This document shows, piece by piece, positions 16,820-26,108 of a stretch of 62,219 nucleotides of DNA. How positions within the stretch are numbered: position 1 is the stretch's first letter; every line of letters begins with the position of its first letter. The notes under the pieces were generated by a model. That model saw only the letters and a list, made by a program, of their open reading frames with translations, did not search any database and had not been told where the DNA came from. The position numbers were made by a program, and so were the translations under genes. This stretch comes from Vreelandella aquamarina (lineage in GTDB: Bacteria; Pseudomonadota; Gammaproteobacteria; Pseudomonadales; Halomonadaceae), in the NCBI RefSeq assembly GCF_900110265.1, contig NZ_FODB01000016.1:1-62219 (forward strand), in the 5' to 3' direction.

Positions 16820-18025
16820 TTACGCCTCTCCCTGAGTATCAGTGGCTGACGAAAGCGTCAGATCTAGCGATTTTGCGCCGCGCGGGTAGGCATCTGGGTA
16901 GCGGCGAATATGGCGCTTCAACTGATCCAGCTGGTGCTGTAGCGCAGGTGTCACATCGGCGTAAACATCGCTGATTAACGACTCCAGCGGCGGCGGCGGG
17001 CGTTTTTCGGCGCGCTTCATGGTTTCCAGCACTTCACGGCGCAGGCTCTCCTGCTGGGCAGCTTCCTCTTCATCGCTCCACCACCCTTTCTTCGCCAGCC
17101 AGCGCTGCATGCGTAGCAAGGGATCTTTGGCGCGCCACGCTTCCTCTTCGCTCTTAGCGCGATAGCCCGAGGGGTCATCCGAAGAGGAGTGGGCAGCCAA
17201 CCGGTAGGACATGGCTTCAATCAGCACCGGCTGGTTCTGCTCAACGGCGATTTTTCGCGCTTGGCGGGTCGCTTCATATACCGCTAGGGCGTCGTTACCA
17301 TCCACGCGAATCACGTGCATGTGGTAGCCAAAGGCACGGGGAGCAATGCCGTCAGCGGCAAACTGTTCTGTGGAGGGAGTAGAAATAGCGTAGCCGTTGT
17401 TGCGGCAGAAAAAGATCACCGGCACCTGATGCACCGCGGCCATATTAAGCGCGGCGTGAAAGTCCCCTTCTGAGGCTGCGCCTTCGCCAAAAAAGGTCAG
17501 CGTACAGTGGCCTTCACCGGCCAGCTTTTGGCCATAGGCATACCCGGTGGCTTGAGGAATCTGCGTCGCCAGCGGCGATGAGATGGTCATGTAGTGCAGC
17601 TTGCGAGAGCCGTAATGAATCGGCATTTGGCGGCCTTTGCCGTAATCAAGCTCGTTGCCAAATAGCTGATTCATAAACTCGTCGATAGAGAAGCCGCGAT
17701 ACATCAAGGCGCCTTGTTCGCGGTACTGAGCCATGATCATATCGGCGTCATCTAGTGCTGCAGCCGCACCCACCACGGCGGCTTCTTCACCGGTGCACTG
17801 CATATAGAAACTGAGCCGCCCTTGGCGTTGGGCAGCCATCATGCGCTCATCAAGAATGCGGGTGGCTAGCATGGCCTGGTACAGCCTACGAGCGTGGTCT
17901 CGGGTGAGAGCGGGCTCTTCGCCACCCGGATACAGCTCACCATCCGGGTTGAGTAGACTGAACGTCTCGATCGAGAATTCATCACCGGTCATGAAGGCCG
18001 GCTGGTGTACGTACTGAGTCATCAT
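16820..18025 (-). CDS. bkdA1: branched-chain 2-oxoacid dehydrogenase E1 alpha subunit
   Basis: A 401-residue E1 alpha. The thiamine-diphosphate motif runs from [18 protein letters not shown] to [30 protein letters not shown] precedes it, and a loop [14 protein letters not shown] (H279, S280) follows; this loop carries the regulatory phosphoserine in mitochondrial E1 alpha. Start is ATG 18025 (a second ATG is next). The upstream region holds a small hairpin and a 12-bp palindrome. Substrate is inferred to be branched-chain 2-oxoacids because of the heterotetrameric E1 and the E2 type, rather than pyruvate. Confidence 0.92.
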   Translation of the reverse strand: MMTQYVHQPAFMTGDEFSIETFSLLNPDGELYPGGEEPALTRDHARRLYQAMLATRILDERMMAAQRQGRLSFYMQCTGEEAAVVGAAAALDDADMIMAQYREQGALMYRGFSIDEFMNQLFGNELDYGKGRQMPIHYGSRKLHYMTISSPLATQIPQATGYAYGQKLAGEGHCTLTFFGEGAASEGDFHAALNMAAVHQVPVIFFCRNNGYAISTPSTEQFAADGIAPRAFGYHMHVIRVDGNDALAVYEATRQARKIAVEQNQPVLIEAMSYRLAAHSSSDDPSGYRAKSEEEAWRAKDPLLRMQRWLAKKGWWSDEEEAAQQESLRREVLETMKRAEKRPPPPLESLISDVYADVTPALQHQLDQLKRHIRRYPDAYPRGAKSLDLTLSSATDTQGEA

Positions 18026-18040
18026 TATTATCCTTGTTTT

Positions 18041-18076
18041 TACCCTTTTTGAGGGTAGTGTTGTCGGTCATGACCG
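18041..18076 (-). promoter_or_regulatory. bkd leader hairpin and palindromic candidate operator
   Basis: Upstream of bkdA1, TACCCT/AGGGTA (18041-18057) forms a 6-bp hairpin near the ribosome-binding region, and a perfect 12-bp palindrome CGGTCATGACCG lies at 18065-18076, about 40 bp before the start codon. The palindrome is a plausible repressor or activator site; no bkd regulator gene is adjacent. Confidence 0.4.
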
Positions 18077-18173
18077 TTTATGCCAGTGGATTTATCTGAC
18101 ACGGGTCAACGCAACACTGGGACAGTAACTCAGTGCAAGCCGTTTAGGGATTCAACTTAAGACGCAGAGAGCA

Positions 18174-18950
18174 TTAAGAAGCAGAGAGGCGTTGGCGCAG
18201 CCGCTGCTGGTAGACGTTAAAGGCGCTATCCGCGCTCAGCGCCAGCAGTGCAATCAGCAGCGCGCCTTGCAGCACGTAGGCCATATTGCCATTAACGATA
18301 CCCGCGATAATGGGGTCTCCCAGATTACTGGCCCCGACAGTGGCACCGAGTGCCGCAGTGGCAATATTAATAGTCACCGAAGTACGCACCCCTGCCAGAA
18401 TTACCGGGGCGGCCAGGGGCAACTCCACGTGACGCAGCACCTGCCAAGAGGTCATACCCATGGCCTGGGCCGCCTCTTTGATGGTCGCGTCAACATCGTT
18501 AATGCCCGCCAGCGTATTGCGTACGATTGGCAGCAGCCCGTAGAGCATTAGCGCAACAATAATAGGCAGCGTACCAAACCCCAGAACGGGCACCGCCAGC
18601 GCCAGCACCGCTACCGGAGGGAACGTTTGCCCTAAAGAGGCCAACTGGCCCACCAGAGGCAAAAAATCCCGCCCTCGCTCGCGGGTAACGGCAATACCTG
18701 CCGCTACACCAACCGCAATGGTGACCACTGCCGCCACGCTAACAACTAACACATGGCGGCCCAGCAGCTCGTAAAACGCAGCGCGATCATAGACGACTTG
18801 TCGGGCGTCAGGCTCTACCCAGCGAAACAGGCCCTCTAGGAGCGGCATGCCGACGATGCACATCGCCAGTAGCGCGATCCAAATAAGCGGCAGAAACCAT
18901 TGAATGCTCGGTGCGTTCGGCAGGCTGACGGTGGCAGAATTACGCGTCAC
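18174..18950 (-). CDS. OsmU/OpuB-type ABC transporter permease (YehW-like)
   Basis: A 258-residue inner-membrane permease with about six hydrophobic segments and the EAA-loop signature around AAQAMGMTSWQVLRHVELPLAAP followed by AGVRTSVTINIATAALGA, characteristic of glycine-betaine/choline-type permeases. It starts at GTG 18950 and overlaps the ATPase gene by 11 bp. It is the last gene of a four-gene transporter operon and should form the channel with the larger permease encoded at 19.9-21.1 kb. Confidence 0.88.
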   Translation of the reverse strand: MTRNSATVSLPNAPSIQWFLPLIWIALLAMCIVGMPLLEGLFRWVEPDARQVVYDRAAFYELLGRHVLVVSVAAVVTIAVGVAAGIAVTRERGRDFLPLVGQLASLGQTFPPVAVLALAVPVLGFGTLPIIVALMLYGLLPIVRNTLAGINDVDATIKEAAQAMGMTSWQVLRHVELPLAAPVILAGVRTSVTINIATAALGATVGASNLGDPIIAGIVNGNMAYVLQGALLIALLALSADSAFNVYQQRLRQRLSAS

Positions 18951-19905
18951 GTTGGCTCACCTTATCCAACTGCGCCTCTTTAACGATGCGGCGCAGCGAA
19001 AGCTCCCCTATTGGCACATCGCCTTGATCCACCACGGTTAAGCGGTCGCAGTGGTCCCGCAGCATCATGGAAAGCGCTTGGCGCAGCGAGAAATCGGCGG
19101 GAATTCGAGATTGTGCCGGCAAAGTAGGCCCAAGCGATGTCATGTGATCTTTTACGCGCGTTAACGCTGCCTGCTTCAACCCCCGCTCAAGCCCACCGAG
19201 CAGGGATTCCACAAACGGATCAGCGGGCCGTTGAAGCAGTGCCAGCGGCGTGCCCTGCTGGACAATACGGCCATCACGCATGACGACCAAATGGTCGGCT
19301 AACTTCAGCGCTTCATCCATATCGTGGGTCACGAACACAATGGTTTTGTGTAACCGTGCCTGTAGCTTGGCAAGCTCATCCTGAAGCTTTTCCCGGGTAA
19401 TGGGGTCCAGAGCACCAAACGGCTCATCCATCAGTAGTATATCGGGGTCTGCGGCTAAGGCACGGGCCACCCCGACCCGCTGCGCTTGACCACCTGAGAG
19501 CTGATGGGGATATTTATGCGCAAACTCGCCCACCGGCAGGCCCAGTACGCCCATCAGTTCCTCTACACGAGCGGTAATTTCTGTAGCGGGCCATTTCAGC
19601 AACCGAGGCACTAAGCCAATATTGCGCGCGACGTTCCAGTGGGGAAACAGCCCGGTACTCTGGATCACATAGCCGATTCGCCGACGTAGTTTTACTGGGT
19701 CGTACTGCTCAATCGCCTGGCCATCCAGGATAATATCGCCGCTGCTATGCTCAATCAGCCGATTGATCATGCGTAGGGTGGTGGATTTACCGCATCCAGA
19801 GGTCCCTACCAACGCACAGAACTTTCCTTTAGCGACCCGCAGCGTGATGTCTTCCACCGCGGTATCGTCACCAAACTGTTTTGAAACGTGGGAAAGCTCT
19901 ATCAT
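18940..19905 (-). CDS. OsmU/OpuB-type ABC transporter ATP-binding protein (YehX-like)
   Basis: A 321-residue ATPase from ATG 19905 (MIELSHVSKQFGDDTAVEDI). It has Walker A VGTSGCGKSTTLRMINRLIE, signature LSGGQAQRVGVARALAADP, Walker B ILLMDEPFGALDP and FVTHDMDEAL, then a C-terminal region near 260-320 with a CBS-like half (SLRQALSMMLRDHCDRLTVVD). Such a domain often senses ionic strength in osmolyte transporters. The frame is open upstream, but that stretch is Arg/Gly-rich, overlaps the permease gene and is not family-like. The start overlaps the permease stop (ATGA). Confidence 0.9.
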   Translation of the reverse strand: MIELSHVSKQFGDDTAVEDITLRVAKGKFCALVGTSGCGKSTTLRMINRLIEHSSGDIILDGQAIEQYDPVKLRRRIGYVIQSTGLFPHWNVARNIGLVPRLLKWPATEITARVEELMGVLGLPVGEFAHKYPHQLSGGQAQRVGVARALAADPDILLMDEPFGALDPITREKLQDELAKLQARLHKTIVFVTHDMDEALKLADHLVVMRDGRIVQQGTPLALLQRPADPFVESLLGGLERGLKQAALTRVKDHMTSLGPTLPAQSRIPADFSLRQALSMMLRDHCDRLTVVDQGDVPIGELSLRRIVKEAQLDKVSQRDA

Positions 19906-21101
19906 TCCTGTCCTCCGGGACGCAGCGCGTCTGCCAACGCTCCTAATCCTGCGTCCACTATCAGTGCCAAGATCAGAATGGGCAGTGCGCCCAGTAGCAC
20001 CATATCCATGGCGGCTTGCCCCAGCCCTTGAAAAATAAACGTCCCTAGACCGCCAGCACCTATCAGTGCCGCCACTGCCGTTAGCCCAATCGCCTGTACA
20101 GCCGTAATGCGTACGCCTTCTAACAGTACGGGAAGCGCCAATGGAAAACGCACCTGCCAAAAACGCTGCCCGGTACGCATACCCATGGCTTTAGCGGCCT
20201 GGAGCGTCTCAGCGCTGACCTCTTCCAGAGCAATGTAGGTATTACGCACCATGGGCAGCAGGCTATAAGCAATTAACGCAATCAGCGCTGGAGCATTGCC
20301 GATACCGCTGACACCCAACGCTGCCAGCGGGGGTACGTTAGCCGCCAGCCAAGCGAGCGGCGCTAGCAGTAGTCCAAACAGCGCCAAACTTGGGATGGTT
20401 TGTAAAAAGTTCAGCAGTGTAAACGCGATTTTTTGCAGGCGCTGATAGCGACGCATCAGCATCGCTAACAGCATTCCCAGCACCACGCTAACGCCCACGG
20501 CTGTGCCCACCAAGGCAATATGTTGACCAACGGCCTGATAAAACTGCCCCTCACGGGCCTGGAACTCTTGCACGAGGGCAAGGCGATCCAGCCAAAGCGC
20601 GGCACATCCCCACCAAGCAATGCCCACGCCTGCCAGCAGCAGCGTTGGCCACCAGCGGGATAACCCTAAGCGTAGGCGTAGCTCTACCAAACAGAGCAAC
20701 AGTACGAACAGCACGGTCCAGTAGGCTGCGCCAATGCCGAGTCGCGCCTGGGGTAACGAGGGGTCGACCAACCAGTGGCCTGCCACCATTAAGCCAAACG
20801 GCATCAACAGCAAGATGAGTATGATGATGCCCAGCATCGCCCGGTAGTGCCTTGAGGTAGGCACGGACGACAACGCCGCCATGGCGATAAAGAGCAGTGA
20901 TACCAGTGCCGCGCCCGGCCAGCTAATGGCGTCTACCATGCCAAAAGCCGTGCCGGAAACAATGCGATTAGGAGCAACACTGACAAAGCTTAACAACCAA
21001 GCGGCAGCCAGCATGGCACCGCTTAGGCACAACAGCACAACATTCGGGTGCCATGGGCGTCGTTTAAACGATGGCGAGGGCAAGGCGTCGATTAACGACA
21101 T
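19902..21101 (-). CDS. OsmU/OpuB-type ABC transporter permease (YehY-like, long form)
   Basis: A 399-residue permease from ATG 21101 (a GTG nine bases earlier is possible). The long form is like E. coli YehY (about 385 residues): several extra N-terminal membrane helices precede the usual permease core with TIPSLALFGLLLAPLAWL, VRNTYIALEEVSAETLQAAKAMGM and IGAGGLGTFIFQGLG. Its start lies inside the 3' end of the truncated binding-protein gene, overlapping it by 38 bp in another frame. It should assemble with the second permease and the CBS-containing ATPase. Confidence 0.88.
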   Translation of the reverse strand: MSLIDALPSPSFKRRPWHPNVVLLCLSGAMLAAAWLLSFVSVAPNRIVSGTAFGMVDAISWPGAALVSLLFIAMAALSSVPTSRHYRAMLGIIILILLLMPFGLMVAGHWLVDPSLPQARLGIGAAYWTVLFVLLLCLVELRLRLGLSRWWPTLLLAGVGIAWWGCAALWLDRLALVQEFQAREGQFYQAVGQHIALVGTAVGVSVVLGMLLAMLMRRYQRLQKIAFTLLNFLQTIPSLALFGLLLAPLAWLAANVPPLAALGVSGIGNAPALIALIAYSLLPMVRNTYIALEEVSAETLQAAKAMGMRTGQRFWQVRFPLALPVLLEGVRITAVQAIGLTAVAALIGAGGLGTFIFQGLGQAAMDMVLLGALPILILALIVDAGLGALADALRPGGQE

Positions 21102-21405
21102 TTTCAGCACTGTTCCATACCGGGCTATCGGTCATGTCAAAGAAGAAAGCACCGTTGCCGGTGTATTCGGGATACAGATCAACCTCACCCGCCTGCAACG
21201 CGCTGCGTACCACGCAGCTACCACCAAGCTGAAGCCGATCTTCCGTTGGAATACCGTTGCGCTCCAGCGTCTGAATAATTAACTCGCCTAGTACCGAGCC
21301 TTCGGTATCGATTTTAGAAGAGACCACGATGGGGTCGTTGGCACTGGCCGTGGAGAGCACCGTTGATAAACAGGCAGCCATGGCAGGTGTGAACAATGAG
21401 CGCAT
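21064..21405 (-). pseudogene. truncated substrate-binding protein of the OsmU/YehZ (OsmF) type
   Basis: 113 residues with an intact leader (signal peptide to about residue 22, RBS AGGA upstream) and a clear OsmF-like N-lobe: SSKIDTEGSVLGELIIQTLE, then LQLGGSCVVRSALQAGEVDLYPEYTGNGAFFF. Family members are about 300 residues. Here homology stops after DSPVWNSAE, about residue 97, the frame ends in ENVVNRRLALAIV, and the next gene begins at once, so roughly 190 residues including the second lobe are missing. The lost DNA is not found downstream, which points to an in-place deletion rather than a frameshift. A complete ligand cleft cannot form. Confidence 0.82.
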
Positions 21406-21446
21406 GGAGTCGTCCTTTTCAATGAACTTCTGGGGCGTATCGTTTC

Positions 21447-21475
21447 AGTATAAGAGCCTGCTGCGTTGAAGTCAG
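21447..21475 (-). promoter_or_regulatory. candidate promoter of the OsmU-type transporter operon
   Basis: On the minus strand CTGACT (21475-21470) and TATACT (21452-21447) are 17 nt apart, 42 nt before the binding-protein start. The -10 TTATACT resembles both sigma70 and RpoS promoters; E. coli osmU genes are RpoS-dependent. Consensus match only. Confidence 0.42.
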
Positions 21476-21499
21476 ACGCCGCAGTAACGACGCCTGACT
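21470..21499 (-). terminator. hairpin after cysS, possible weak terminator
   Basis: Two 12-base arms (21470-21481 and 21488-21499) pair with two G-T wobbles just after the cysS stop at 21511. There is no T-run, so termination, if any, would be weak. The left arm shares bases with the -35 box of the next operon. Confidence 0.35.
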
Positions 21500-21510
21500 G
21501 TTTACAACGA

Positions 21511-22896
21511 TTAAGGCGCTTCGATCACCCAGGTGGTTCCTTCCCGAGAATCTTTGAGAATAATGCCAAGCGCTGCCAGCTCATCACGAATAGCATCAGC
21601 GCGGGCAAAATCCTTACTTCCTTTCGCCGCTTGTCGCTCGGCGATTTTTGCTTCGATCTCTTCTTCGCTCAGCGCTACCTGCTGCTGGGCGCCTTTTAGA
21701 AACGTTTGTGGCGTTTGCTGCAGTAGTCCCAGCACACCGGCCAAACGCTTTAATTCACCAGCCAAGCGTGGTGCCTCTGCTGGCTGATCACTTTTCGCTC
21801 GGTTGAGATCGCGGGCCAAATCGAAAAGCGCGGCCAAAGCGATGGGCGTGTTGAAGTCGTCGTCCATTGCCGCTGTGAAGCGCTCCGCGGCATCGCTGGC
21901 GGCTGCCTGCTCGTCGGCGTTCACTCCGTCTAACGCCGTATACAACCGCGTTAGCGATTTGCGCGCTTCGACCAGCGAATCCACTGAGTAGTTAATAGCG
22001 CTACGATAGTGGCTTGCCACCAACAGGTAGCGCACCACTTCTGGATCGTGCTCGGCTAGCACGTCGCGGATGGTGAAGAAGTTGCCCAGCGACTTGGACA
22101 TCTTCTCTTGGTTGACGCGAACGGCTCCAGCATGCATCCAGGTGTTGACGTAGGTTTTACCTGTCGCCGCTTCCGATTGAGCAATCTCGTTTTCATGATG
22201 GGGAAAGGTCAAATCCGGCCCACCGCCATGAATATCGAAGGTGTCCCCCAGGCAGCAGGTGGACATCGCGGAGCACTCGATGTGCCAACCCGGTCGCCCG
22301 TCTCCCCAGGGGGAATGCCAGTGAGCTTCACCGGGCTTGGCCGCTTTCCAGAGCACGAAATCCAGCGGGTCTTCTTTGTGCACATCCACGTCGACCCGTG
22401 CACCAGAGCGCATGTCATCCAGCTGACGGTTATTCAATTTGCCGTAGTCGGTGAACTTGCGCACTCGGTAGTAGACATCACCATTGGCCGCGGCATAGGC
22501 AAAACCTTTGTCGATGAGCGTTTCGATCATCGCGATAATGTCGTCGATGTGCCTCGTTGCCCGGGGCTCCTGACTGGGTGGCAGCACGTTGAGGCGAGCT
22601 TCGTCCTCATGCATCGCGGCAATCATGCGCTCGGTGAGCGCGTCGATGGGCTCGCCGTTCTCCTCGGCCCGCTTGAGGATTTTATCGTCGATATCGGTGA
22701 TGTTGCGCACGTAGGTCACGTCATAGCCGCGATGGCGCAGGTAGCGGGTAATCACATCAAAGGCCACCATCACCCGGGCGTGGCCAAGGTGACAGTAGTC
22801 ATACACCGTCATACCGCAAACGTACATGCTGACCTTGCCATCGACAAGGGGCTTAAAAGGCTCTTTGCGGCGAGTCAGCGTATTGTAAATATGCAT
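21511..22896 (-). CDS. cysS: cysteinyl-tRNA synthetase
   Basis: A 461-residue class I synthetase. It begins [17 protein letters not shown] and has the zinc ligand Cys in [19 protein letters not shown] (the CHLGHARV part is the HIGH motif), [24 protein letters not shown] with HHENE zinc ligands following, and [15 protein letters not shown] as KMSKS. Length matches E. coli CysS (461). It charges tRNA-Cys. It lies 11 nt downstream of glnS on the same strand, so the two probably form one transcript. Confidence 0.97.
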   Translation of the reverse strand: MHIYNTLTRRKEPFKPLVDGKVSMYVCGMTVYDYCHLGHARVMVAFDVITRYLRHRGYDVTYVRNITDIDDKILKRAEENGEPIDALTERMIAAMHEDEARLNVLPPSQEPRATRHIDDIIAMIETLIDKGFAYAAANGDVYYRVRKFTDYGKLNNRQLDDMRSGARVDVDVHKEDPLDFVLWKAAKPGEAHWHSPWGDGRPGWHIECSAMSTCCLGDTFDIHGGGPDLTFPHHENEIAQSEAATGKTYVNTWMHAGAVRVNQEKMSKSLGNFFTIRDVLAEHDPEVVRYLLVASHYRSAINYSVDSLVEARKSLTRLYTALDGVNADEQAAASDAAERFTAAMDDDFNTPIALAALFDLARDLNRAKSDQPAEAPRLAGELKRLAGVLGLLQQTPQTFLKGAQQQVALSEEEIEAKIAERQAAKGSKDFARADAIRDELAALGIILKDSREGTTWVIEAP

Positions 22897-22907
22897 ATGA
22901 CGTTTCC

Positions 22908-24587
22908 TTATCCCTTCTGTTTGATTTTCGCCCAGCTATCTTTCAAGCCCACGGTGCGGTTGAACACCAGGTGGTCGGCAGTGGAGGCGTGACGATCGGC
23001 GCAGAAGTAACCGACTCGCTCGAATTGGAAACGATCTTCCGGCGCGGCACTGGCCAGGCTTGGCTCGCCAATGGCATGGCACACCACCAGCGACTCGGGA
23101 TTCAAATGCTCGAGGAAGTCGACGTCCTTATCACGATCGGGCTGCTCGACCATGAACAGGTTGTCGTAGAGGCGCACTTCCATCGGCACGCCGTGGGCCG
23201 CGCTGACCCAGTGAATCACGCCTTTCACCTTGCGGCCTTCCGGGTTTTTACCCAGGGTGTCGAAATCGACGGAGCAGTGCAGCTCAATAATCTCACCTGC
23301 ATCGTCTTTAATCACGTCATCACAGCGAATTACGTAGCTGTTGCGCAGGCGCACTTCTTTGCCCGGTGCTAGGCGGAAGAATTTCTTCGGCGCGTCTTCC
23401 ATAAAGTCGTCTTGATCGATGTAGAGCTCACGACCAAAAGGAACTTTACGCATCGGCATGTCTTCACGCGCCGGGTGGCCTGGCACCTGGTACACTTCCT
23501 CGTGATCTTCCGGCATGTTGGTCAGCACCACTTTTAGCGGCTTGAGCACGCACATCGCCCGGGGTGCGTTATCTTCCAGGTCCGAACGAATGGCGTGGGT
23601 CAGCATGGCGATATCCACCAAACCACCGTCGGAACGGGTCACGCCGATCATTTCACAGAATTTACGAATCGCAGCGGGCGTATAGCCCCGGCGACGCATA
23701 CCGGAAATGGTCGGCATTCGCGGGTCATCCCAACCATCGACGATCTGCTCATCCACCAACAGCTTCAGCTTACGTTTGGAGGTCAGCGTGTAGTCGAGGT
23801 TCAGTCTGGCAAATTCAATCTGACGGGGCTTGGCGGGCACCGGCAGATTGTTCAAGAACCACTCGTATAGCGGGCGGTGGTCTTCGAACTCCAGCGTACA
23901 GATGGAGTGAGTAATACCCTCGATGGCATCCGACTGACCGTGGGTAAAATCGTACGAGGGGTAGATTTTCCACTTGTCACCTGTTTGGTGGTGATGCGCA
24001 TGACGAATGCGGTACAAGATCGGATCGCGCAAATTGATGTTGGGCGACGCCATATCGATTTTGGCGCGCAGCACTTTTTCCCCTTCACCAAACTCACCGT
24101 TACGCATCCGTTCTAGAAGGTCCAAGCTCTCTTCGGCGCTGCGCTCGCGGTAGGGGCTAGGCTTGCCGGGCTCGGTCAGCGTACCCCGATACTCGCGAAT
24201 CTCATCCGGAGACAGGTCATCCACATAGGCTTTGCCTTCACGAATCAGATGCTGCGCCCAGGCGTAGAGCTGGTCGAAGTAGTCGGAGGCAAAACGTACC
24301 GGGCCTGCCCACTCAAAGCCCAACCAGCTAACGTCTTCTTTGATGGCGTCAATGTACGCCTGCTCTTCTTTTGCTGGGTTGGTGTCGTCAAAGCGCAGAT
24401 GACACTCACCACCAAACTGCTCTGCCAACCCGAAGTTCAGACAAATCGACTTGGCGTGGCCGATGTGCAAAAAGCCGTTGGGCTCCGGAGGAAAGCGCGT
24501 CACAATTTTGGTGACCTGGCCGCCCGCTATCTCGTCGCGTACTTGGTTGCGAATGAAGTTCGGCGCTGGGGTGGTCTCGTTGGTCAT
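22908..24587 (-). CDS. glnS: glutaminyl-tRNA synthetase
   Basis: A 559-residue class I synthetase: [20 protein letters not shown] (HIGH), [48 protein letters not shown] (KMSKS-equivalent, typical VMSKR-like form for GlnRS) and a C-terminal anticodon-binding beta-barrel region. The phrase FIRNQV at the N-terminus is typical of GlnRS rather than GluRS. It charges tRNA-Gln directly. It starts at ATG 24587 with a TATAAT box about 95 nt upstream and is followed by cysS. Confidence 0.97.
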   Translation of the reverse strand: MTNETTPAPNFIRNQVRDEIAGGQVTKIVTRFPPEPNGFLHIGHAKSICLNFGLAEQFGGECHLRFDDTNPAKEEQAYIDAIKEDVSWLGFEWAGPVRFASDYFDQLYAWAQHLIREGKAYVDDLSPDEIREYRGTLTEPGKPSPYRERSAEESLDLLERMRNGEFGEGEKVLRAKIDMASPNINLRDPILYRIRHAHHHQTGDKWKIYPSYDFTHGQSDAIEGITHSICTLEFEDHRPLYEWFLNNLPVPAKPRQIEFARLNLDYTLTSKRKLKLLVDEQIVDGWDDPRMPTISGMRRRGYTPAAIRKFCEMIGVTRSDGGLVDIAMLTHAIRSDLEDNAPRAMCVLKPLKVVLTNMPEDHEEVYQVPGHPAREDMPMRKVPFGRELYIDQDDFMEDAPKKFFRLAPGKEVRLRNSYVIRCDDVIKDDAGEIIELHCSVDFDTLGKNPEGRKVKGVIHWVSAAHGVPMEVRLYDNLFMVEQPDRDKDVDFLEHLNPESLVVCHAIGEPSLASAAPEDRFQFERVGYFCADRHASTADHLVFNRTVGLKDSWAKIKQKG

Positions 24588-24680
24588 GGTGGTGTTGATA
24601 ACCTCATGGTAGATGGCGTGCTGGGCAAACGATGCAAAGGCAATCAGGGTTAGCGCTTCGCGGTGCCGAGCAAAACCGCT

Positions 24681-24711
24681 ATTATAACGTGACGCCGATG
24701 CACAGCGCCAA
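24681..24711 (-). promoter_or_regulatory. candidate promoter of glnS-cysS
   Basis: A perfect TATAAT (24686-24681, minus strand) lies about 95 nt before the glnS ATG. The best -35 (TTGGCG, 24711-24706) is 19 nt away and weak, so the -10 box carries most of the evidence. Confidence 0.4.
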
Positions 24712-24743
24712 GGCGAACGCTTTTATTGAACAGGAATTTATCC

Positions 24744-25244
24744 ATGATCGTATTACAGACGAACTACGGTGACATCACCATCGCGCTCAATCATGAAAAA
24801 GCCCCGGTTACGGCAGCCAATTTCGAGCAGTACGTGCGCGACGGTTTTTACGACGGCACGCTGTTCCACCGGGTCATCGATGGTTTCATGATTCAAGGGG
24901 GCGGCTTCGACCAGGAGTTCAACCAGAAGCCGACACGCGACCCCATCGAAAACGAAGCCGACAACGGTCTGCAGAACACCATCGGCACGCTGGCCATGGC
25001 CCGTACCCAGGATCCCCACTCTGCCACCGCCCAGTTTTTCATCAACGTCGGTAACAACAGCTTCCTGAACCACAGCGGCAAAAGCCTGCAAGGCTGGGGT
25101 TACGCGGTATTTGGTGAAGTAGTGGACGGCATGGACGTGGTCAACGCCATCAAGGCCGTGAGCACCACGCGCCGTGGCATGCACGCAGACGTGCCCGCCG
25201 AAGACGTGGTCATCGAGCGCGCCTACCTGAAGGATGCGGAATAA
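24744..25244 (+). CDS. ppiB: peptidyl-prolyl cis-trans isomerase B (cyclophilin)
   Basis: A 166-residue cyclophilin starting at ATG 24744: [55 protein letters not shown] and [17 protein letters not shown]. These contain the Arg, Phe, Gln and Asn residues of the cyclophilin active site. There is no signal peptide, so it is the cytoplasmic PpiB form. A TTG upstream at 24726 is an unlikely start because the intervening sequence holds the ribosome-binding site. lpxH follows after 14 nt in the same direction, a pairing also seen in related bacteria. Confidence 0.95.
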   Translation: MIVLQTNYGDITIALNHEKAPVTAANFEQYVRDGFYDGTLFHRVIDGFMIQGGGFDQEFNQKPTRDPIENEADNGLQNTIGTLAMARTQDPHSATAQFFINVGNNSFLNHSGKSLQGWGYAVFGEVVDGMDVVNAIKAVSTTRRGMHADVPAEDVVIERAYLKDAE

Positions 25245-25258
25245 CCGTCGGGAGTCTT

Positions 25259-26050
25259 ATGCGTACGCTGCTGATCGCTGACATGCATTTGAGTAACGAC
25301 ACCCCTGAGCTCAATCAGGGGTTTTATCGTTACCTGGAGCATACCGCCAAAGGGGCCGAGGATCTTTACATTCTGGGCGACCTGTTCGACGCCTGGATCG
25401 GAGACGACTTGCTGGATACGCCTCACCCCCTCAGCGGGGTGGCCCATGAGGTGATCAAGCGCCTGCGGGCACTGAGCGATGCGGGCACGTCCATCTTTTT
25501 CATTCACGGCAACCGGGACTTTCTGATCGGCGAACGCTTCATCAACGCCTGTCAGGCCACCCTGCTGCCCGACAGTGAGCAAGTGGAATTGCAGGGCGTA
25601 GCCGCCGTCATTCTGCACGGTGACAGCCTGTGCACCAAAGATGAGGCCTACATGGCGTTTCGCGCCCAGTCTCGCCACCCTGAGTGGCAGGCGCAGATCC
25701 TGGCCATGCCGCTGGAGCAGCGGCTAGAGTTGGCCAAGAGCCTGCGTATGCAGTCTGGGGATGCCAACGCCAACAAGGCCGAAGCCATCATGGATGTGAC
25801 CCACGCAGAAGTCGTGACCACGATGCAGCGCCATGGGGTGAACATCATGATCCATGGCCACACCCATCGCCCCAAGGTCCATGACCTCACCGTCGAAGAC
25901 GTGCCTGCCAAACGCTTTGTGTTAGGCGATTGGGATAGCGAACACGGCTGGGATATTGTCGTGGAGCACTCGAGCGAGCGCCACCCAGAGCCCGTACTGC
26001 GCCAGTTCTCGCTGATCCAGCCGCCTGGTAGCGACAGCGAATCGCATTGA
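25259..26050 (+). CDS. lpxH: UDP-2,3-diacylglucosamine diphosphatase
   Basis: A 263-residue metallophosphoesterase: IADMHLSNDTPE (D8, H10), ILGDLFDAWIGDD (D41), HGNRDFLIG (about 83-91), VILHGDSLCT and IHGHTHRPKVH. These supply the di-manganese site of LpxH, which hydrolyses UDP-2,3-diacylglucosamine to lipid X in lipid A synthesis at the inner membrane face. The usual length is about 240; the extra residues are a C-terminal tail. It is followed by a bidirectional terminator. Confidence 0.96.
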   Translation: MRTLLIADMHLSNDTPELNQGFYRYLEHTAKGAEDLYILGDLFDAWIGDDLLDTPHPLSGVAHEVIKRLRALSDAGTSIFFIHGNRDFLIGERFINACQATLLPDSEQVELQGVAAVILHGDSLCTKDEAYMAFRAQSRHPEWQAQILAMPLEQRLELAKSLRMQSGDANANKAEAIMDVTHAEVVTTMQRHGVNIMIHGHTHRPKVHDLTVEDVPAKRFVLGDWDSEHGWDIVVEHSSERHPEPVLRQFSLIQPPGSDSESH

Positions 26051-26075
26051 GCCATTGAGCACAGGCCCCGTCATG

Positions 26076-26104
26076 AAAAAGCCGATCACATGGATCGGCT
26101 TTTT
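26076..26104. terminator. bidirectional terminator between lpxH and ppiD
   Basis: AAAAAGCCGATC (26076-26087) pairs with GATCGGCTTTTT (26093-26104) around loop ACATG. The A- and T-runs make it work in both directions, serving the convergent lpxH and ppiD genes. Confidence 0.85.
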
Positions 26105-26108
26105 AGTT

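Noticed and set aside
19906..20160. Upstream extension of the OsmU ATPase frame
   Set aside because: Arg/Gly/Ser-rich, overlaps permease coding in another frame; the ATG at 19905 gives the family N-terminus and an ATGA overlap.
22108..22992. Long plus-strand open frame (294 codons) opposite cysS and glnS
   Set aside because: It lies entirely antisense to conserved cysS/glnS sequence, has no ribosome-binding site or family resemblance, and reflects codon bias of the real genes.
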